Source: Azospirillum humicireducens (GTDB lineage: Bacteria; Pseudomonadota; Alphaproteobacteria; Azospirillales; Azospirillaceae). Taken from it: a DNA stretch of 64,000 nt. The translations under genes were made by a program, and so were the position numbers. The stretch is taken from contig NZ_CP028904.1 in assembly GCF_001639105.2 (NCBI RefSeq), positions 17,769 to 81,768 of the forward strand, read 5' to 3'. Under the pieces are notes generated by a model. The model did no database searches and was not told where the DNA came from. It worked only from the letters and a program-made list of their open reading frames with translations. Below, piece by piece: positions 46,801 to 54,680 of this stretch (its first letter is position 1; each line of letters begins with the position of its first letter).

Positions 46801-49603
46801 GGTGGCCCGCCTGCCGCGCCGCTGCCGCCAGGGCCGCCGCGAAGGTACCGTCGCCCAGCACCAGCCAGGATTCGGAGGCGGCGGCGCGGCCGACCCGCTG
46901 CTGGTAGAGCTTGGCAAGCTCCTGCCAGCGCCAGCTCCAGAGCTGGATCGCCGGGCCGTCGTAAGGCTCCGGCACAGCCTCTTCGGGAACCGCCGCCGGG
47001 CCGGGGGCTGGTCGGGCAGCAGGCCTCGCCGGCCAGCAGCGGGTCGGGGTGAGGCGGAGCGGCGGCAGGTCGGCCCAAGGTCCCTGGAAGCTGCCGTAAT
47101 GGTCCGCCAGCGGAGCGTCGTAGCCGGCGCGGTAGAGCTGGGCCACCCGATCGGCCAGAGTGGTCTCGCGCTCGTGCAGAATGTCGCAGGAGGGCGGCAG
47201 GACGCCGATGCCGCGCAGCAGCCGTCCGAAGGTGCCGTCAGGGCCGATTTCGATCACCCGGTCGATCCCCAGCCCGGCCAGCCGTCGGCCGAGAGCATGG
47301 AAACGCACCGGCTGGCGCGCCTGGGCGACCCAATAGTCGGCATCGGGCTGGCCGGGGACCAGCAGGTCCGCGGTCAGGCTGGACAGCATCCGGCAATGCG
47401 AGTCACCCGGCAGCGGCTCCGGGCAGGCCGCGCGCAGAGGACCTTCGATGGCGTCCATGGTCGGCGAATGGAAGGCGCGGTTCACCGGCAGGGTACGGAA
47501 GGGAATGCCGAGGTCGGCCAGTGTCTCCTTGACGGGCTCCAGGTCGGCAACGGCAGCGCTCAGGGTGCAGCGTTCCGGCCCGTTGACGGCGGCGATGGCG
47601 ACGCGCGGATGTCCGGCCAGCAAGGCGTGCAGCCGCTCCTCGGGCATCGGCACGGCGATCATGGCGCCGGGTGCGGTCCTGTGCTCCATCAGCAGGGCGC
47701 GTTGGGCCACCAGCGGGATGGCACGGGACAGGTCGAGATGGCCGGCGGCGACCGCGGCGGCGAACTCGCCGATGGAGTGGCCGAAGACGAGGTTGGGCAA
47801 CAGGCCCCAATGGGCCAGCAGGGTGGCGGTGGCGTGCTGCCAGGCGAACAGCGCCGGCTGGGTGTAGAGCGTGCGGTCGAGATCCGCCGCGTGCTCCGGG
47901 TCGAACATCGCACGTCCGAGATCGGGGATCCCCGCCTCTGCGAATCCGGTGAGGCAGCGGTCCAGTGCTGCGCGGAAGACCGCGCTGTTCCGGTAGGCGT
48001 CGGCGCCCATGCCGGAGACCTGGCTACCCTGGCCGCTGAACATCCAGGCAGTGCGGCCGGCTTCGCGCACGGTCGAGGGGATTGCGCCGCGCAGCGCCCG
48101 CGCCAGTTCGCCCGCCCCGCTGCCGGTGACGGCGAGGCGGTGGCGCCCATGCTCGCGCCGCAGCGCCGCGGTGGCGCATTGGGCGGCGAGGCCGTCGTCG
48201 CTCAACCGCTCGGCCAGCGCCGCCGCCTGGGCCGCCAGATTGGCCGGATCGTGGTTGGCGCAGACCAGGACATGACGGGCGGGCGGCTCGTCGCGCTGCG
48301 GGGCGGAGGACGGCGGCTGCTCGACGATCACATGGGCGTTGGTGCCGCCGATGCCGAAGGAACTGACCGCGGCGACGCGCCGCTCGAACCGCTCGGGCCA
48401 AGCGGCGGTCTCCGTCAGCAGCCGGAAGGGACCGGCGGCGAAGTCGATGTGCGGGTTGGCCGGTTCGCCATGGAGGGTGGCCGGCATGGCGCCGGTCTTC
48501 ACCGCCATCACCGCCTTGATCAGGCTCGCGATCCCGGCGGCGGTGTCGAGATGGCCGAGATTGCCCTTGACCGAGCCGATGGCGCAGTTGCCCGATGGCA
48601 CCCCTTGCCGTCCGTAGATCTCGGCGATGGCCTGGACCTCGATCGGGTCGCCCAGCGGAGTGCCGGTGCCGTGCGCCTCCAGCAGCCCGATGGCGGCGGG
48701 CTCGACGCCGCTTCGCTCCAGGGCGGCAAGGATGGCGCGCTGCTGTCCGGCCTTGCCCGGCGCGGTGTAGCCCAGCTTCTGGCGGCCGTCATTGGCCACC
48801 GCCGATCCGCGGATGACGGCGTGGATGACATCGCCGTCGGCGATCGCGTCCGCCAGCCGGCGCAGCGCCACCAGCCCGACGCCGTTGCCGGCGACGATTC
48901 CGGTTCCGGCGGCGCCGAAGGGGCGGCAGTGGCCGTCCTGGGAAAAGATCATGCCGGGCTGGGCGAGATAGCCGATGCCCTGCGGAAAGGAGATCGCCAC
49001 GCCGCCGGCCAGCGCCGCATCGCATTCTCCGCGCATCAGGCTCTCGCAGGCCATGTGGACGGCCACCAGCGAGCTGGAGCAGGCGGTCTGCACCGTCATC
49101 GCCGGCCCGGTCAGGTCCAGCTTGTAGGCGGCGCGGGTGACCAGATAGTCCTTGTCGTTGCCCATGAGCTGCTGGAAGCTCTCGGGCTGGGTGATGCGCT
49201 CCGGCGCGATGGGGGGCAGAAGCGACTGGTAGGTGCTTTGCCGGCAACCGGCGAAGGCGCCGATGCGCAACGGCCGGCCGGTCAGGTTGGCGCTGTCGAG
49301 AAGCCGGCGGCACTCCTCCAGGAACAGGCGGTGCTGCGGGTCCATCAGCTCCGCCTCGCGCGGCGAATATCCGAAATAGGCCAGATCGAAACGGTCCGCA
49401 TCCGCCACGCGGGTGCCGGCGTTGACGTAGCCGGGCTGCGCCGCGACCGCCGGGTCGATGCCCTCCGCCGCCATGTCCTCCGGGGTCAGCGGCCCGACCG
49501 ACTCCACCCCGCGCAGCAGATTGTCCCAGAAGGTCTCGACGTCCGGCGCGCCTGGGAAGCGTCCGGTCAGGCCGGTGACGGCGATGGAGTCCTGGTGTGG
49601 CAT
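40808..49603 (-). CDS. Hybrid PKS-NRPS KS-AT-KR-ACP-Cy-A(MT)-PCP
   Basis: A 2931-residue protein, first of the synthase operon. KS: Cys175 in QTACSS, His311 in EAHGTG, and NLGHLD. AT: FSGQGSQVSGMG and Ser610 in GHSIGEF, with NRAFH suggesting malonyl-CoA. KR: GFGAVG at 1094-1099 and Ser1218/Tyr1230/Asn1234. ACP Ser1395. Cy domain with Asp1595, Asp1600, Ser1603. The A domain pocket reads about DMYNMGII, which I do not recognise. A methyltransferase (SAM motif ILEFGAGIGS) is inserted between A8 and A10 as in PchF, and the carrier domain (GGDSLL) is near the C-terminus. There is no TE. It should add one beta-hydroxy malonate unit and one methylated, cyclised amino acid. Confidence 0.94.
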   Translation of the reverse strand: MPHQDSIAVTGLTGRFPGAPDVETFWDNLLRGVESVGPLTPEDMAAEGIDPAVAAQPGYVNAGTRVADADRFDLAYFGYSPREAELMDPQHRLFLEECRRLLDSANLTGRPLRIGAFAGCRQSTYQSLLPPIAPERITQPESFQQLMGNDKDYLVTRAAYKLDLTGPAMTVQTACSSSLVAVHMACESLMRGECDAALAGGVAISFPQGIGYLAQPGMIFSQDGHCRPFGAAGTGIVAGNGVGLVALRRLADAIADGDVIHAVIRGSAVANDGRQKLGYTAPGKAGQQRAILAALERSGVEPAAIGLLEAHGTGTPLGDPIEVQAIAEIYGRQGVPSGNCAIGSVKGNLGHLDTAAGIASLIKAVMAVKTGAMPATLHGEPANPHIDFAAGPFRLLTETAAWPERFERRVAAVSSFGIGGTNAHVIVEQPPSSAPQRDEPPARHVLVCANHDPANLAAQAAALAERLSDDGLAAQCATAALRREHGRHRLAVTGSGAGELARALRGAIPSTVREAGRTAWMFSGQGSQVSGMGADAYRNSAVFRAALDRCLTGFAEAGIPDLGRAMFDPEHAADLDRTLYTQPALFAWQHATATLLAHWGLLPNLVFGHSIGEFAAAVAAGHLDLSRAIPLVAQRALLMEHRTAPGAMIAVPMPEERLHALLAGHPRVAIAAVNGPERCTLSAAVADLEPVKETLADLGIPFRTLPVNRAFHSPTMDAIEGPLRAACPEPLPGDSHCRMLSSLTADLLVPGQPDADYWVAQARQPVRFHALGRRLAGLGIDRVIEIGPDGTFGRLLRGIGVLPPSCDILHERETTLADRVAQLYRAGYDAPLADHYGSFQGPWADLPPLRLTPTRCWPARPAARPAPGPAAVPEEAVPEPYDGPAIQLWSWRWQELAKLYQQRVGRAAASESWLVLGDGTFAAALAAAARQAGHRVTHEADGIAGKIANGIFDQIVDARPLSLPADFGMEALCEAVDRSVGWLRHARVHRRCRIALLVSGASDLASGQPASPLWPVMTLWRCLRNEHPELALGCLDVGEDCDPAALLDPLADLHALGAALLMRGGRLYEPVVDSIPARQDSDPMPWPGVTLLAGFGAVGRALAQWLSQQGCRDLALVLHRAPDDAQATCIAALEAGGTRVHRLDADLRDADALRTALEKLEQPVRRVFHTAHAGLSTLLRDQDAATFARTAEVKVAGSLVLYEALRGQPLDLFCLFSSAAALLAMPGAAYNTANAWQDAFAAHLRAQGVPALSVAWGQLATIRDGAAKLERLEKSSLKPIPADAGFAVLNALLKQTLWGEGTCGRMPIAVDPQALAAAVGGLPATRSALRPLLAEQLAALRQSGEDIDLSLSGLPPEEQEAKLAAYLRRVIGERLKFASDALDPDRPLTEQGVDSLIFLELTHLINQRFDLQLPPTVGYEHRTVSALAAHIRGLIGRDDIDFSRPLGQGQLVVTPRPEERHDPFPLTDLQQAFWLGRQRGMTLGSVSCHEYIELELEDLDVGRLERAWNRLIARHEMMRCVVTPFGQQRILETVGPYRVVERDLRGLPDAERDAALAGIRERMSYQVFDPQRWPLFELTVSRLPGGIARVHLDMDLLVFDIQSFRVVFGELARLLDDPEAELPPLTLSFRDYALAERAQEGTPGWQAARAHWLERLDRIPPAPDLPLRRAPGGIERPTFRTLDHRLPAALWQRFQTRAAGLGLTASGALLTAFTQLLATYSRSPDFTLNITYFNRRNVHPQVMDICGDFTSLMLLPVSAAEGDLFLPAARRTQDDLWQALSHRDFNGIRVMRELGRHRGGEAATGAAGIDMPVVFTSMIGMDFDDPSRADWELTKRQVYQINQTPQVWLDYQATEYGGALVTRWFIADDLFDPELIDGMFAAYTAFLTRLSEEEALWEAPVPDLRTDADKAVAAALSVPGEPPTDDRMPDLLRARAERTPDAVAVIGPQGGWSYGVLQRRVDRLAGHLLALGVPASQPVAVAMAKQPDAVLAALAIQAAGACYAPLDAEQGSERLAAILHGLQPFAILTAGPTPELPEDLPESILRIDVSALSLDGEDGDEPAAPPPRRQDAGDPAYIIHTSGTTGQPKGAVLDHRAPINTLRALNRRLDAGPDDRTLSLCAFHHDMSVYDVFGMLACGGAVILPDRERSKDALHWLELMQRHAPTILNAVPAFIAMLLDAQALTGAELPAPRHVMMGGDWIAPDLVRRLNALWPDCRIHSIGGPTETAIVSAHHPIGALDPEGTTIPYGRPLENQTCHLLNRIGQDCPVGVAGEICTGGLALSLGYWRDEARTAERYRPHPRSGERLFHTGDLGRLGRDGVLEILGRIDSQIKLNGTRIEPGEIEAALADHPDVAQAAVLVGGAPRPQLHAFFTVRRDATPPTGAALPDRDWRQGLDRGHRACDRLPEGFDLDRYRQHFADMEQLSTWVMLDTLRGAGFFREAGDTAASDDLHAALGVAPLYGKLFQSWLRVLCEDGILTEMGDGRYAATPLIAGADCPTGGRAALHARIARRAAAGAPYERRIWSLYERCIARPADLLNGTLNPLELMFEGGRTDFAESWYRENPISAHFNAIAGEAARGLLEARQDAGPLRILEFGAGIGSVTHAILKAVPTPDFTYDFTDLSRYFLDNARNAFAAWPQMRFGLYDINEDPVLQGLDPGSYDLIVGSNVLHDAMDVNRSSRLLRSLLKPGGHLLLVEGTLNPRFQLVSLGFVEGLSHYEDERLESCLPMLDAQRWQAVLGAAGFARQAAIPQAGSPAEAMNYHVVLARNGDGAAVLDPQSLDGWLRGRLPDAMVPQRWHQLSRLPLTVNGKIDRARLQSVLADRPPPAQPEGEALEGDTQQRLAALWTEVLDQPVTTAGANFFALGGDSLLMTRLASRIRHGFGTAPDLATLLRLPVLKDQAAQLATLLIAAPAEGSDQDDAFESGVI

Positions 49604-50057
49604 GGCGTTTCCCGAAGGTCGGCATCGACCGGCGCTCTGAGCGGCCGGGAGCTGGGGAAGGAGAATCGGCTAGCGTTAGACACCGGAGGCGCATCCGCGG
49701 ACCGCTCCGCACCGGAGCATCTTTGCCCGCAGCGGGAGTTTGCCCGTCCGTCCTCCGTCGCCCTTGTGGAGCCGCCGCCCTCCGCATCATAACGAGAGGT
49801 GTTGCGAGGAAATGATAACCAAAGGTTTAGAAACACGATGTTGCAAATGATGGGAGCCGCTGCTAGGCTTTCATGCGAAGGCAACGGCTGCCCGTCGCCA
49901 AGTGCCGCCGATGGCCGCTTCCGTCAGGAGCATGACGGTGGATGACGGGGCGGCTTGTTCGCGCAGGTCCGACGATGGTGGATGCCCGGTTGGGGCGGGA
50001 GCCGGACCGACGGTGCGCATGCTGAAACCCCCACAACCGGATGAACGGATGGATCGG
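49604..50057. promoter_or_regulatory. Divergent control region between synthase and transport operons
   Basis: No convincing gene lies here. The AT-richest stretch (about 49797-49860) contains a repeated pattern: TTGC-N4-AAATGAT at 49802-49816 and TTGC-AAATGAT at 49841-49851, 35 bp apart. AAATGATAA resembles half of a Fur box, which would suit iron control of both divergent operons, and AraC-type activators are encoded nearby. The frame of the ABC gene stays open back to 49902, so part of this region could be coding. Site function is inference. Confidence 0.4.
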
Positions 50058-51908
50058 ATGTCGGACGCGGCGGAGTGTCCCGCTGCGGTGAAACAGGCCG
50101 GGGCGGAACGCCGTCCCGATTATCTCGCCAGCTTCCGGCTGCTGCTTCGCCACGCGGCGGGGGTGCGGCTGCGGCTGATCGTGGCGGTGCTGCTCGCCAC
50201 CCTGTCGGTGCTGTGCGAACTGGTGCCGGTCTGGGTGGTATGGCGGCTGACCGTCGCGGTGATTGACGGAACGGCAACGCAGGCTCTGTTCGCCCAGCAG
50301 GCGGTGCTGGCGCTGGCGGCGATCCTCGCCGGTTACGCGGCGCTGACGGCGGCGCTGGCCCAGTCGCACATCGTTGCCTTCCAGGTCATCCATGATCTGC
50401 GCATGGCGCTGGCCCGCCACCTCGCCCGGTTGCCGCTCGGCTGGTTCGCCGGGCGGCGGAGCGGCGGCGCCAAGGCTCTGGTGATCGACGAACCGGAGAA
50501 GCTGGAGCTGATCGTCGCCCACGGCATTCCTGAGGGGACGAGCGCGGTCGCGACCTGGCTGGCGGTCTCGCTCTGGCTGTTCGCGGTGGACTGGCGGATG
50601 GCGCTGGCCTCCGTCCTGCTCACGCCGGTCTCTTTCATACTGATGGCGCGGGCGATGACGCGGACCGGCCGCTTCGTCGCCGACTATCAGCGGGCGGGGG
50701 AGCGGATGAATGGGGCCATCGTCGAGTATCTCGCCGGCATGCCGGTGGTGAAGATCTTCAACCGCAGCGGCGAGAGCTTCGCCGGGACCGCCGACGCGGT
50801 GCGCGCCTACACGAACGTGGAGACGGCGATGGGGCGCGCCTACATCCCTCTGGGCAGCGGCTTCTCCGCACTGGTGCTTTCCAACATCGTCGTCATCCTG
50901 CCGGTCGGGCTGTGGTTGCTGGCGGCCAATGCCATCGATCTGCCGACGCTGTTGCTGTTCGTCATCCTCGGCGCCACCTACAGCCAGCCTCTGCTGAAGC
51001 TGTTCGGATTGTTCCAGCAGCTCGCCCAGGTTTCCATCGCGTCGATGGCGGTGGCCGACGCGCTGGCGGCCCCGCCGCAGCCCGACAGCGGGCGGCGCAT
51101 CGAGCTGCCCAACCGCGACATCGTCTTCGAGGGCGTGCGCTTCGGTTACGAGGACGGGCCGGAGGTGCTGCACGGCATCGACGCCACGGCGCGGACCGGG
51201 ACGGTGACGGCGCTGGTCGGCCCGTCGGGCTCGGGCAAGAGCAGCCTCGCGGCGCTGGTCCCGCGTTTCCACGATGTGCGGGCCGGCCGCGTCACGCTGG
51301 GCGGGGTGGACGTGCGCGACATCGGCCTCGACCAGCTGATGGAGGAGATCGCCTTCGTCTTCCAGGACAGCCTGCTGTTCTCCGGCACCATCGCCGAGAA
51401 CATCCGGTTCGGAGATGCCCGCGCCACCGACGAGCAGGTGCGCGCCGCCGCCCGCGCCGCCCGCGCCGACGGCTTCATCGCGGCGCTGCCCGACGGCTAT
51501 GCGACGCGGTTGGGCGGGCGGGGCGGCGTGCAGCTGTCCGGCGGCGAGCGCCAGCGCATCGCCATCGCCCGCGCCATCCTGAAAGACGCGCCGGTGATCG
51601 TGCTGGACGAGGCGACCGCCTTCGCCGACCCCGACAGCGAAGCGGCGATCCAGGAGGCCATCGGGGCGCTGGCGCGCGGCAGGACGCTGCTCGTCGTCGC
51701 CCACCGGCTGAACACCATCGCCGACGCCGACCAAATCCTCGTGCTCGACCGCGGCCGCATCGTCGAGTCCGGCCGGCAGGAGGAGTTGCTGGCCCGCAAC
51801 GGGCTGTACGCCCGTCTCTGGGCCGACTACACCGAGGCGCAGGCACTGGCCCTGCGCCCCGACCGACGCCCCTGTGCCCTCAACGCCTGCGTGGATGCCG
51901 CCGAATGA
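50058..51908 (+). CDS. ABC transporter, fused permease-ATPase (YbtP-like)
   Basis: About 616 residues from the ATG at 50058 (MSDAAECPAAV); the frame is open from 49902 with other candidate starts at 49932 and 50019, none with a good ribosome-binding site. An N-terminal six-helix exporter-type membrane domain is followed by an ATPase with Walker A GPSGSGKSS, signature LSGGERQR and Walker B VIVLDEATAF. In yersiniabactin loci such fused pairs (YbtP/YbtQ) import the ferric siderophore through the inner membrane despite the exporter fold. The next gene overlaps it by 4 bp, so the two probably form a heterodimer. Confidence 0.9.
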   Translation: MSDAAECPAAVKQAGAERRPDYLASFRLLLRHAAGVRLRLIVAVLLATLSVLCELVPVWVVWRLTVAVIDGTATQALFAQQAVLALAAILAGYAALTAALAQSHIVAFQVIHDLRMALARHLARLPLGWFAGRRSGGAKALVIDEPEKLELIVAHGIPEGTSAVATWLAVSLWLFAVDWRMALASVLLTPVSFILMARAMTRTGRFVADYQRAGERMNGAIVEYLAGMPVVKIFNRSGESFAGTADAVRAYTNVETAMGRAYIPLGSGFSALVLSNIVVILPVGLWLLAANAIDLPTLLLFVILGATYSQPLLKLFGLFQQLAQVSIASMAVADALAAPPQPDSGRRIELPNRDIVFEGVRFGYEDGPEVLHGIDATARTGTVTALVGPSGSGKSSLAALVPRFHDVRAGRVTLGGVDVRDIGLDQLMEEIAFVFQDSLLFSGTIAENIRFGDARATDEQVRAAARAARADGFIAALPDGYATRLGGRGGVQLSGGERQRIAIARAILKDAPVIVLDEATAFADPDSEAAIQEAIGALARGRTLLVVAHRLNTIADADQILVLDRGRIVESGRQEELLARNGLYARLWADYTEAQALALRPDRRPCALNACVDAAE

Positions 51909-53743
51909 CCATCATTGCGCATTCCCATCGCCATGATCACGACCATGACCACGATTGCGGCGCTGCGCCCCGCTCCGACCTGGCGAGCCTGCGGCGGGTC
52001 TGGGGCATCGCCGGCCCGTTGCGCGGCAAGGTCGCGCGTGGAATCGTTTTCCGTTTCCTGCAGTCGATGGCGCTCGGCCTGTCCTTCGGGGTGGTGGTCT
52101 GGGTGGTTGCCGGGCTGGCCGACGGGCGGCCGATGACGGCCGGATGGGCGTGGCAGGCGACCGGGCTGATGGCGGTTTCACTGCTCGGCCAGCTTCTCTT
52201 CGCCTATCTCTCGACCTGCGAGGTGTGGATCGCCAGCTACGAGCTTGCCGGCCAGCTGCGGCTGTCGATGCTCGACCATCTGCGCCGGCTGCCGATGGGC
52301 TTCCATCTGGCGCGCCACAAGGGCGACACGGTGACGGTGCTCACCACCGACATGCAGATGGTCGAGGTCTTCTTCGCCGACGCTTTGCCGCGCATCGCCC
52401 AGGCGCTCGGGCTGCCGCTGGTGGTCTTCCTCGTCCTGCTGCTGCGCGACTGGGTGGTGGCGCTGGCCACCGCCTCCTCCGTCGCCGCGGCGGTGCCGGT
52501 CTTCCTGTGGTCGAGCCGCAGGCTTTCGCTGCTCGGCATCCGCCGCCAGGACGCCCAGGCGGAGGCCGGCGGGCGGATGATCGAGTTCGTCCAGGGCATC
52601 GCCGTGATCCGCGCCTTCAACCGGATCGCCAGCGGGCAGGAGAGCTTCCGCGCCGCGCTTGAGGACCTGCGCGACATCTCGGTCCGCATGGTGGTGACGC
52701 TGATCGTTCCCGTCGTCGCCATCGCCGTCATCGTCATGCTGGGTGCGCCGCTGACCATCTGGGTCGCCGGCCAGCGCCATTTCGCCGGGGAGCTGCCGGT
52801 GGGAACGCTGATCACCACGCTGGTGCTGCTGTTCTCCATGTATGCGCCGCTGCTGGCGTTGATCGGGGTCATGGAATCGACCCGCATCGCCGATGCGTCG
52901 CTGACCCGGATGGACCGGATCATGTCGGCGCAGCCGCTTCCCGTACTGGCGGCGCCCCATGCACCCTTCGGCTTCGCCGTGCGCTTCGACCGGGTCGGCT
53001 TCGGATACGCGCCGGGCAAGCCGGTGCTGCGCGACGTGTCCTTCACGGTGCCCGAACGTTCGATGACGGCCATCGTCGGGCCGTCCGGCTCGGGCAAGAG
53101 CACGATCCTCAACCTGCTGCCGCGGTTCTGGGATGTGGCCGGCGGCGCCATCACCATCGGCGGCACCGACCTGCGCAAGATGAGCGAGGAGCGGCTGAAC
53201 GCGCTGATCACCGTGGTTTTCCAGGACGTCACCCTGTTCGCCGGGACGATCTTCGACAACATCGCCTTCGGGCGCCCCGGCGCCGACCTTGCGGCGGTGG
53301 AGGCGGCGGCTCGCGCCGCCCAGGCCCACGACTTCATCCAGGCGCTTCCCGACGGATACGCCACCCGCGTCGGCGAAGGCGGGGCCACCCTGTCCGGCGG
53401 GGAGCGCCAGCGCGTCTCCATTGCCCGCGCCATCCTGAAGGACGCCCCCATCGTGCTGCTCGACGAGGCCACCGCCGCCATCGACCCGACCAACGAGCGG
53501 GCCATCCAGGCGGCGCTGGCCCGGCTGGTCGCCGACAAGACGCTGATCGTGGTGGCGCACAAGCTGTCGACCATCCGCGCCGCCGACCAGATCCTGGTGC
53601 TGGACCGCGGCGCCATCGTCGAGCGCGGCCGCCACGATTCTCTGCTGGAGGCCGGCGGCCTCTATGCCCAGCTGTGGAGCCACCGGACGCGCGCTGCCGG
53701 CTGGAGGATCGCCAGGGAGGATAGCGTGGGAGAAACGGCATGA
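51905..53743 (+). CDS. ABC transporter, fused permease-ATPase with His/Asp-rich N-terminus (YbtQ-like)
   Basis: A 612-residue half-transporter starting at the ATG at 51905, which overlaps the partner's stop (ATGA). The first 18 residues contain HSHRHDHDHDHDCG, a likely metal-binding tail not expected in YbtQ. Six membrane segments follow, then an ATPase with Walker A GPSGSGKST, signature LSGGERQR, Walker B IVLLDEATAA and an H-loop (VVAHKLS). It probably pairs with the preceding protein to move the metal-siderophore complex or the free siderophore across the inner membrane. Confidence 0.92.
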   Translation: MTIIAHSHRHDHDHDHDCGAAPRSDLASLRRVWGIAGPLRGKVARGIVFRFLQSMALGLSFGVVVWVVAGLADGRPMTAGWAWQATGLMAVSLLGQLLFAYLSTCEVWIASYELAGQLRLSMLDHLRRLPMGFHLARHKGDTVTVLTTDMQMVEVFFADALPRIAQALGLPLVVFLVLLLRDWVVALATASSVAAAVPVFLWSSRRLSLLGIRRQDAQAEAGGRMIEFVQGIAVIRAFNRIASGQESFRAALEDLRDISVRMVVTLIVPVVAIAVIVMLGAPLTIWVAGQRHFAGELPVGTLITTLVLLFSMYAPLLALIGVMESTRIADASLTRMDRIMSAQPLPVLAAPHAPFGFAVRFDRVGFGYAPGKPVLRDVSFTVPERSMTAIVGPSGSGKSTILNLLPRFWDVAGGAITIGGTDLRKMSEERLNALITVVFQDVTLFAGTIFDNIAFGRPGADLAAVEAAARAAQAHDFIQALPDGYATRVGEGGATLSGGERQRVSIARAILKDAPIVLLDEATAAIDPTNERAIQAALARLVADKTLIVVAHKLSTIRAADQILVLDRGAIVERGRHDSLLEAGGLYAQLWSHRTRAAGWRIAREDSVGETA

Positions 53744-54507
53744 CGGGGCACAAACCGGCGGAGACCCGCCCGGGCCGGCCGGCGCGGATCTCGCGCGAGG
53801 CCATCGCCGCCGCCGCGCTGGAGATCGGGCTGGCCGAGGTGACGCTGGCGGGCATCGCGGCACGGCTCGGTGTGGACCATTCCTCGCTCTACCGCCATGC
53901 GAAGGGGCGTGACGACATCCTGCTCGCCGCCGCCGATCTCGCCATCGCGCAACTCGACTGGCGGACCGACACCGGCGATTGGCGTGTCTACCTGGAACGG
54001 CTGGCCGAATCGCTGTGGGATCTCTACGAGCGCCATCCCGGCCTTGCCGACGTCCATCGCACGCTGGGCGACACGCCGGTCTCCGGCATCCGCGCCTTCG
54101 CCGAAGCAGTGCGGCGGCTGCAGGAGATGGGATTCGCGCTGGAGGATGCGGTGCTGGTTCTCGACAGCGTGACCGATATGACCGCCGACGCCTTTTCCGG
54201 CTGGCAGGCGCTTGGCCGCAGCGGAGCCCAGGGAACGGCCGCGGAAGGCGTGACCATGGCCGAAAAGGTCCAGCAGGCCTGGATGCGCGCCGCGGCCGAG
54301 GATCCCGACATCGCCGGTCCGGTCCAGGCGATGATGGGGGTGGTGCGCGGCACGCCGAAACGCTGGTGGGGCCGCAAGCTCGCCATGCTGCTTGACGGGG
54401 CTGCGGCGCTGCGGTCAGGAAGAGGAGGATCGTCAGGGGAGGAGATGAGCCGTCACCCTTCGCCGGGGAAGGGCGAACCATCGACACGGAGCGGAACTCT
54501 GAAATAG
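53740..54507 (+). CDS. TetR-family regulator
   Basis: A 255-residue TetR-type repressor whose ATG overlaps the ABC gene stop by 4 bp. The N-terminal HTH is clear (ISREAIAAAALEIG, then VTLAGIAARLGVDHSSLYRHAKGRDDIL). The C-terminal ligand domain runs to about residue 225; the last 30 residues are low-complexity, and the DNA there forms a small hairpin (54459-54477), so the tail may derive from an intergenic repeat. Co-translation with the transporter pair suggests it controls that operon. Confidence 0.88.
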   Translation: MTGHKPAETRPGRPARISREAIAAAALEIGLAEVTLAGIAARLGVDHSSLYRHAKGRDDILLAAADLAIAQLDWRTDTGDWRVYLERLAESLWDLYERHPGLADVHRTLGDTPVSGIRAFAEAVRRLQEMGFALEDAVLVLDSVTDMTADAFSGWQALGRSGAQGTAAEGVTMAEKVQQAWMRAAAEDPDIAGPVQAMMGVVRGTPKRWWGRKLAMLLDGAAALRSGRGGSSGEEMSRHPSPGKGEPSTRSGTLK

Positions 54508-54680
54508 GACTTATTTAGTCCTGTATCTTGCCTGACGCTGAAACTCGGCTTAAGATTGCGGCAGGTGCGAGCAAGAGCCTTCGGTCCCGGTCAATCCGGG
54601 CGCGGTCAGCCAGCATGCCCGACCCTTCGGGGGCGGGCCTTTCTGAATCCGTTCCTGACGATTGGCATTCGGGTGATGGC

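Noticed and set aside
44459..49792. Plus-strand open frame of 1777 codons opposite the hybrid PKS-NRPS
   Set aside because: Same reason: KS, AT, KR, ACP and Cy motifs are all on the minus strand and the plus frame has no recognisable sequence.
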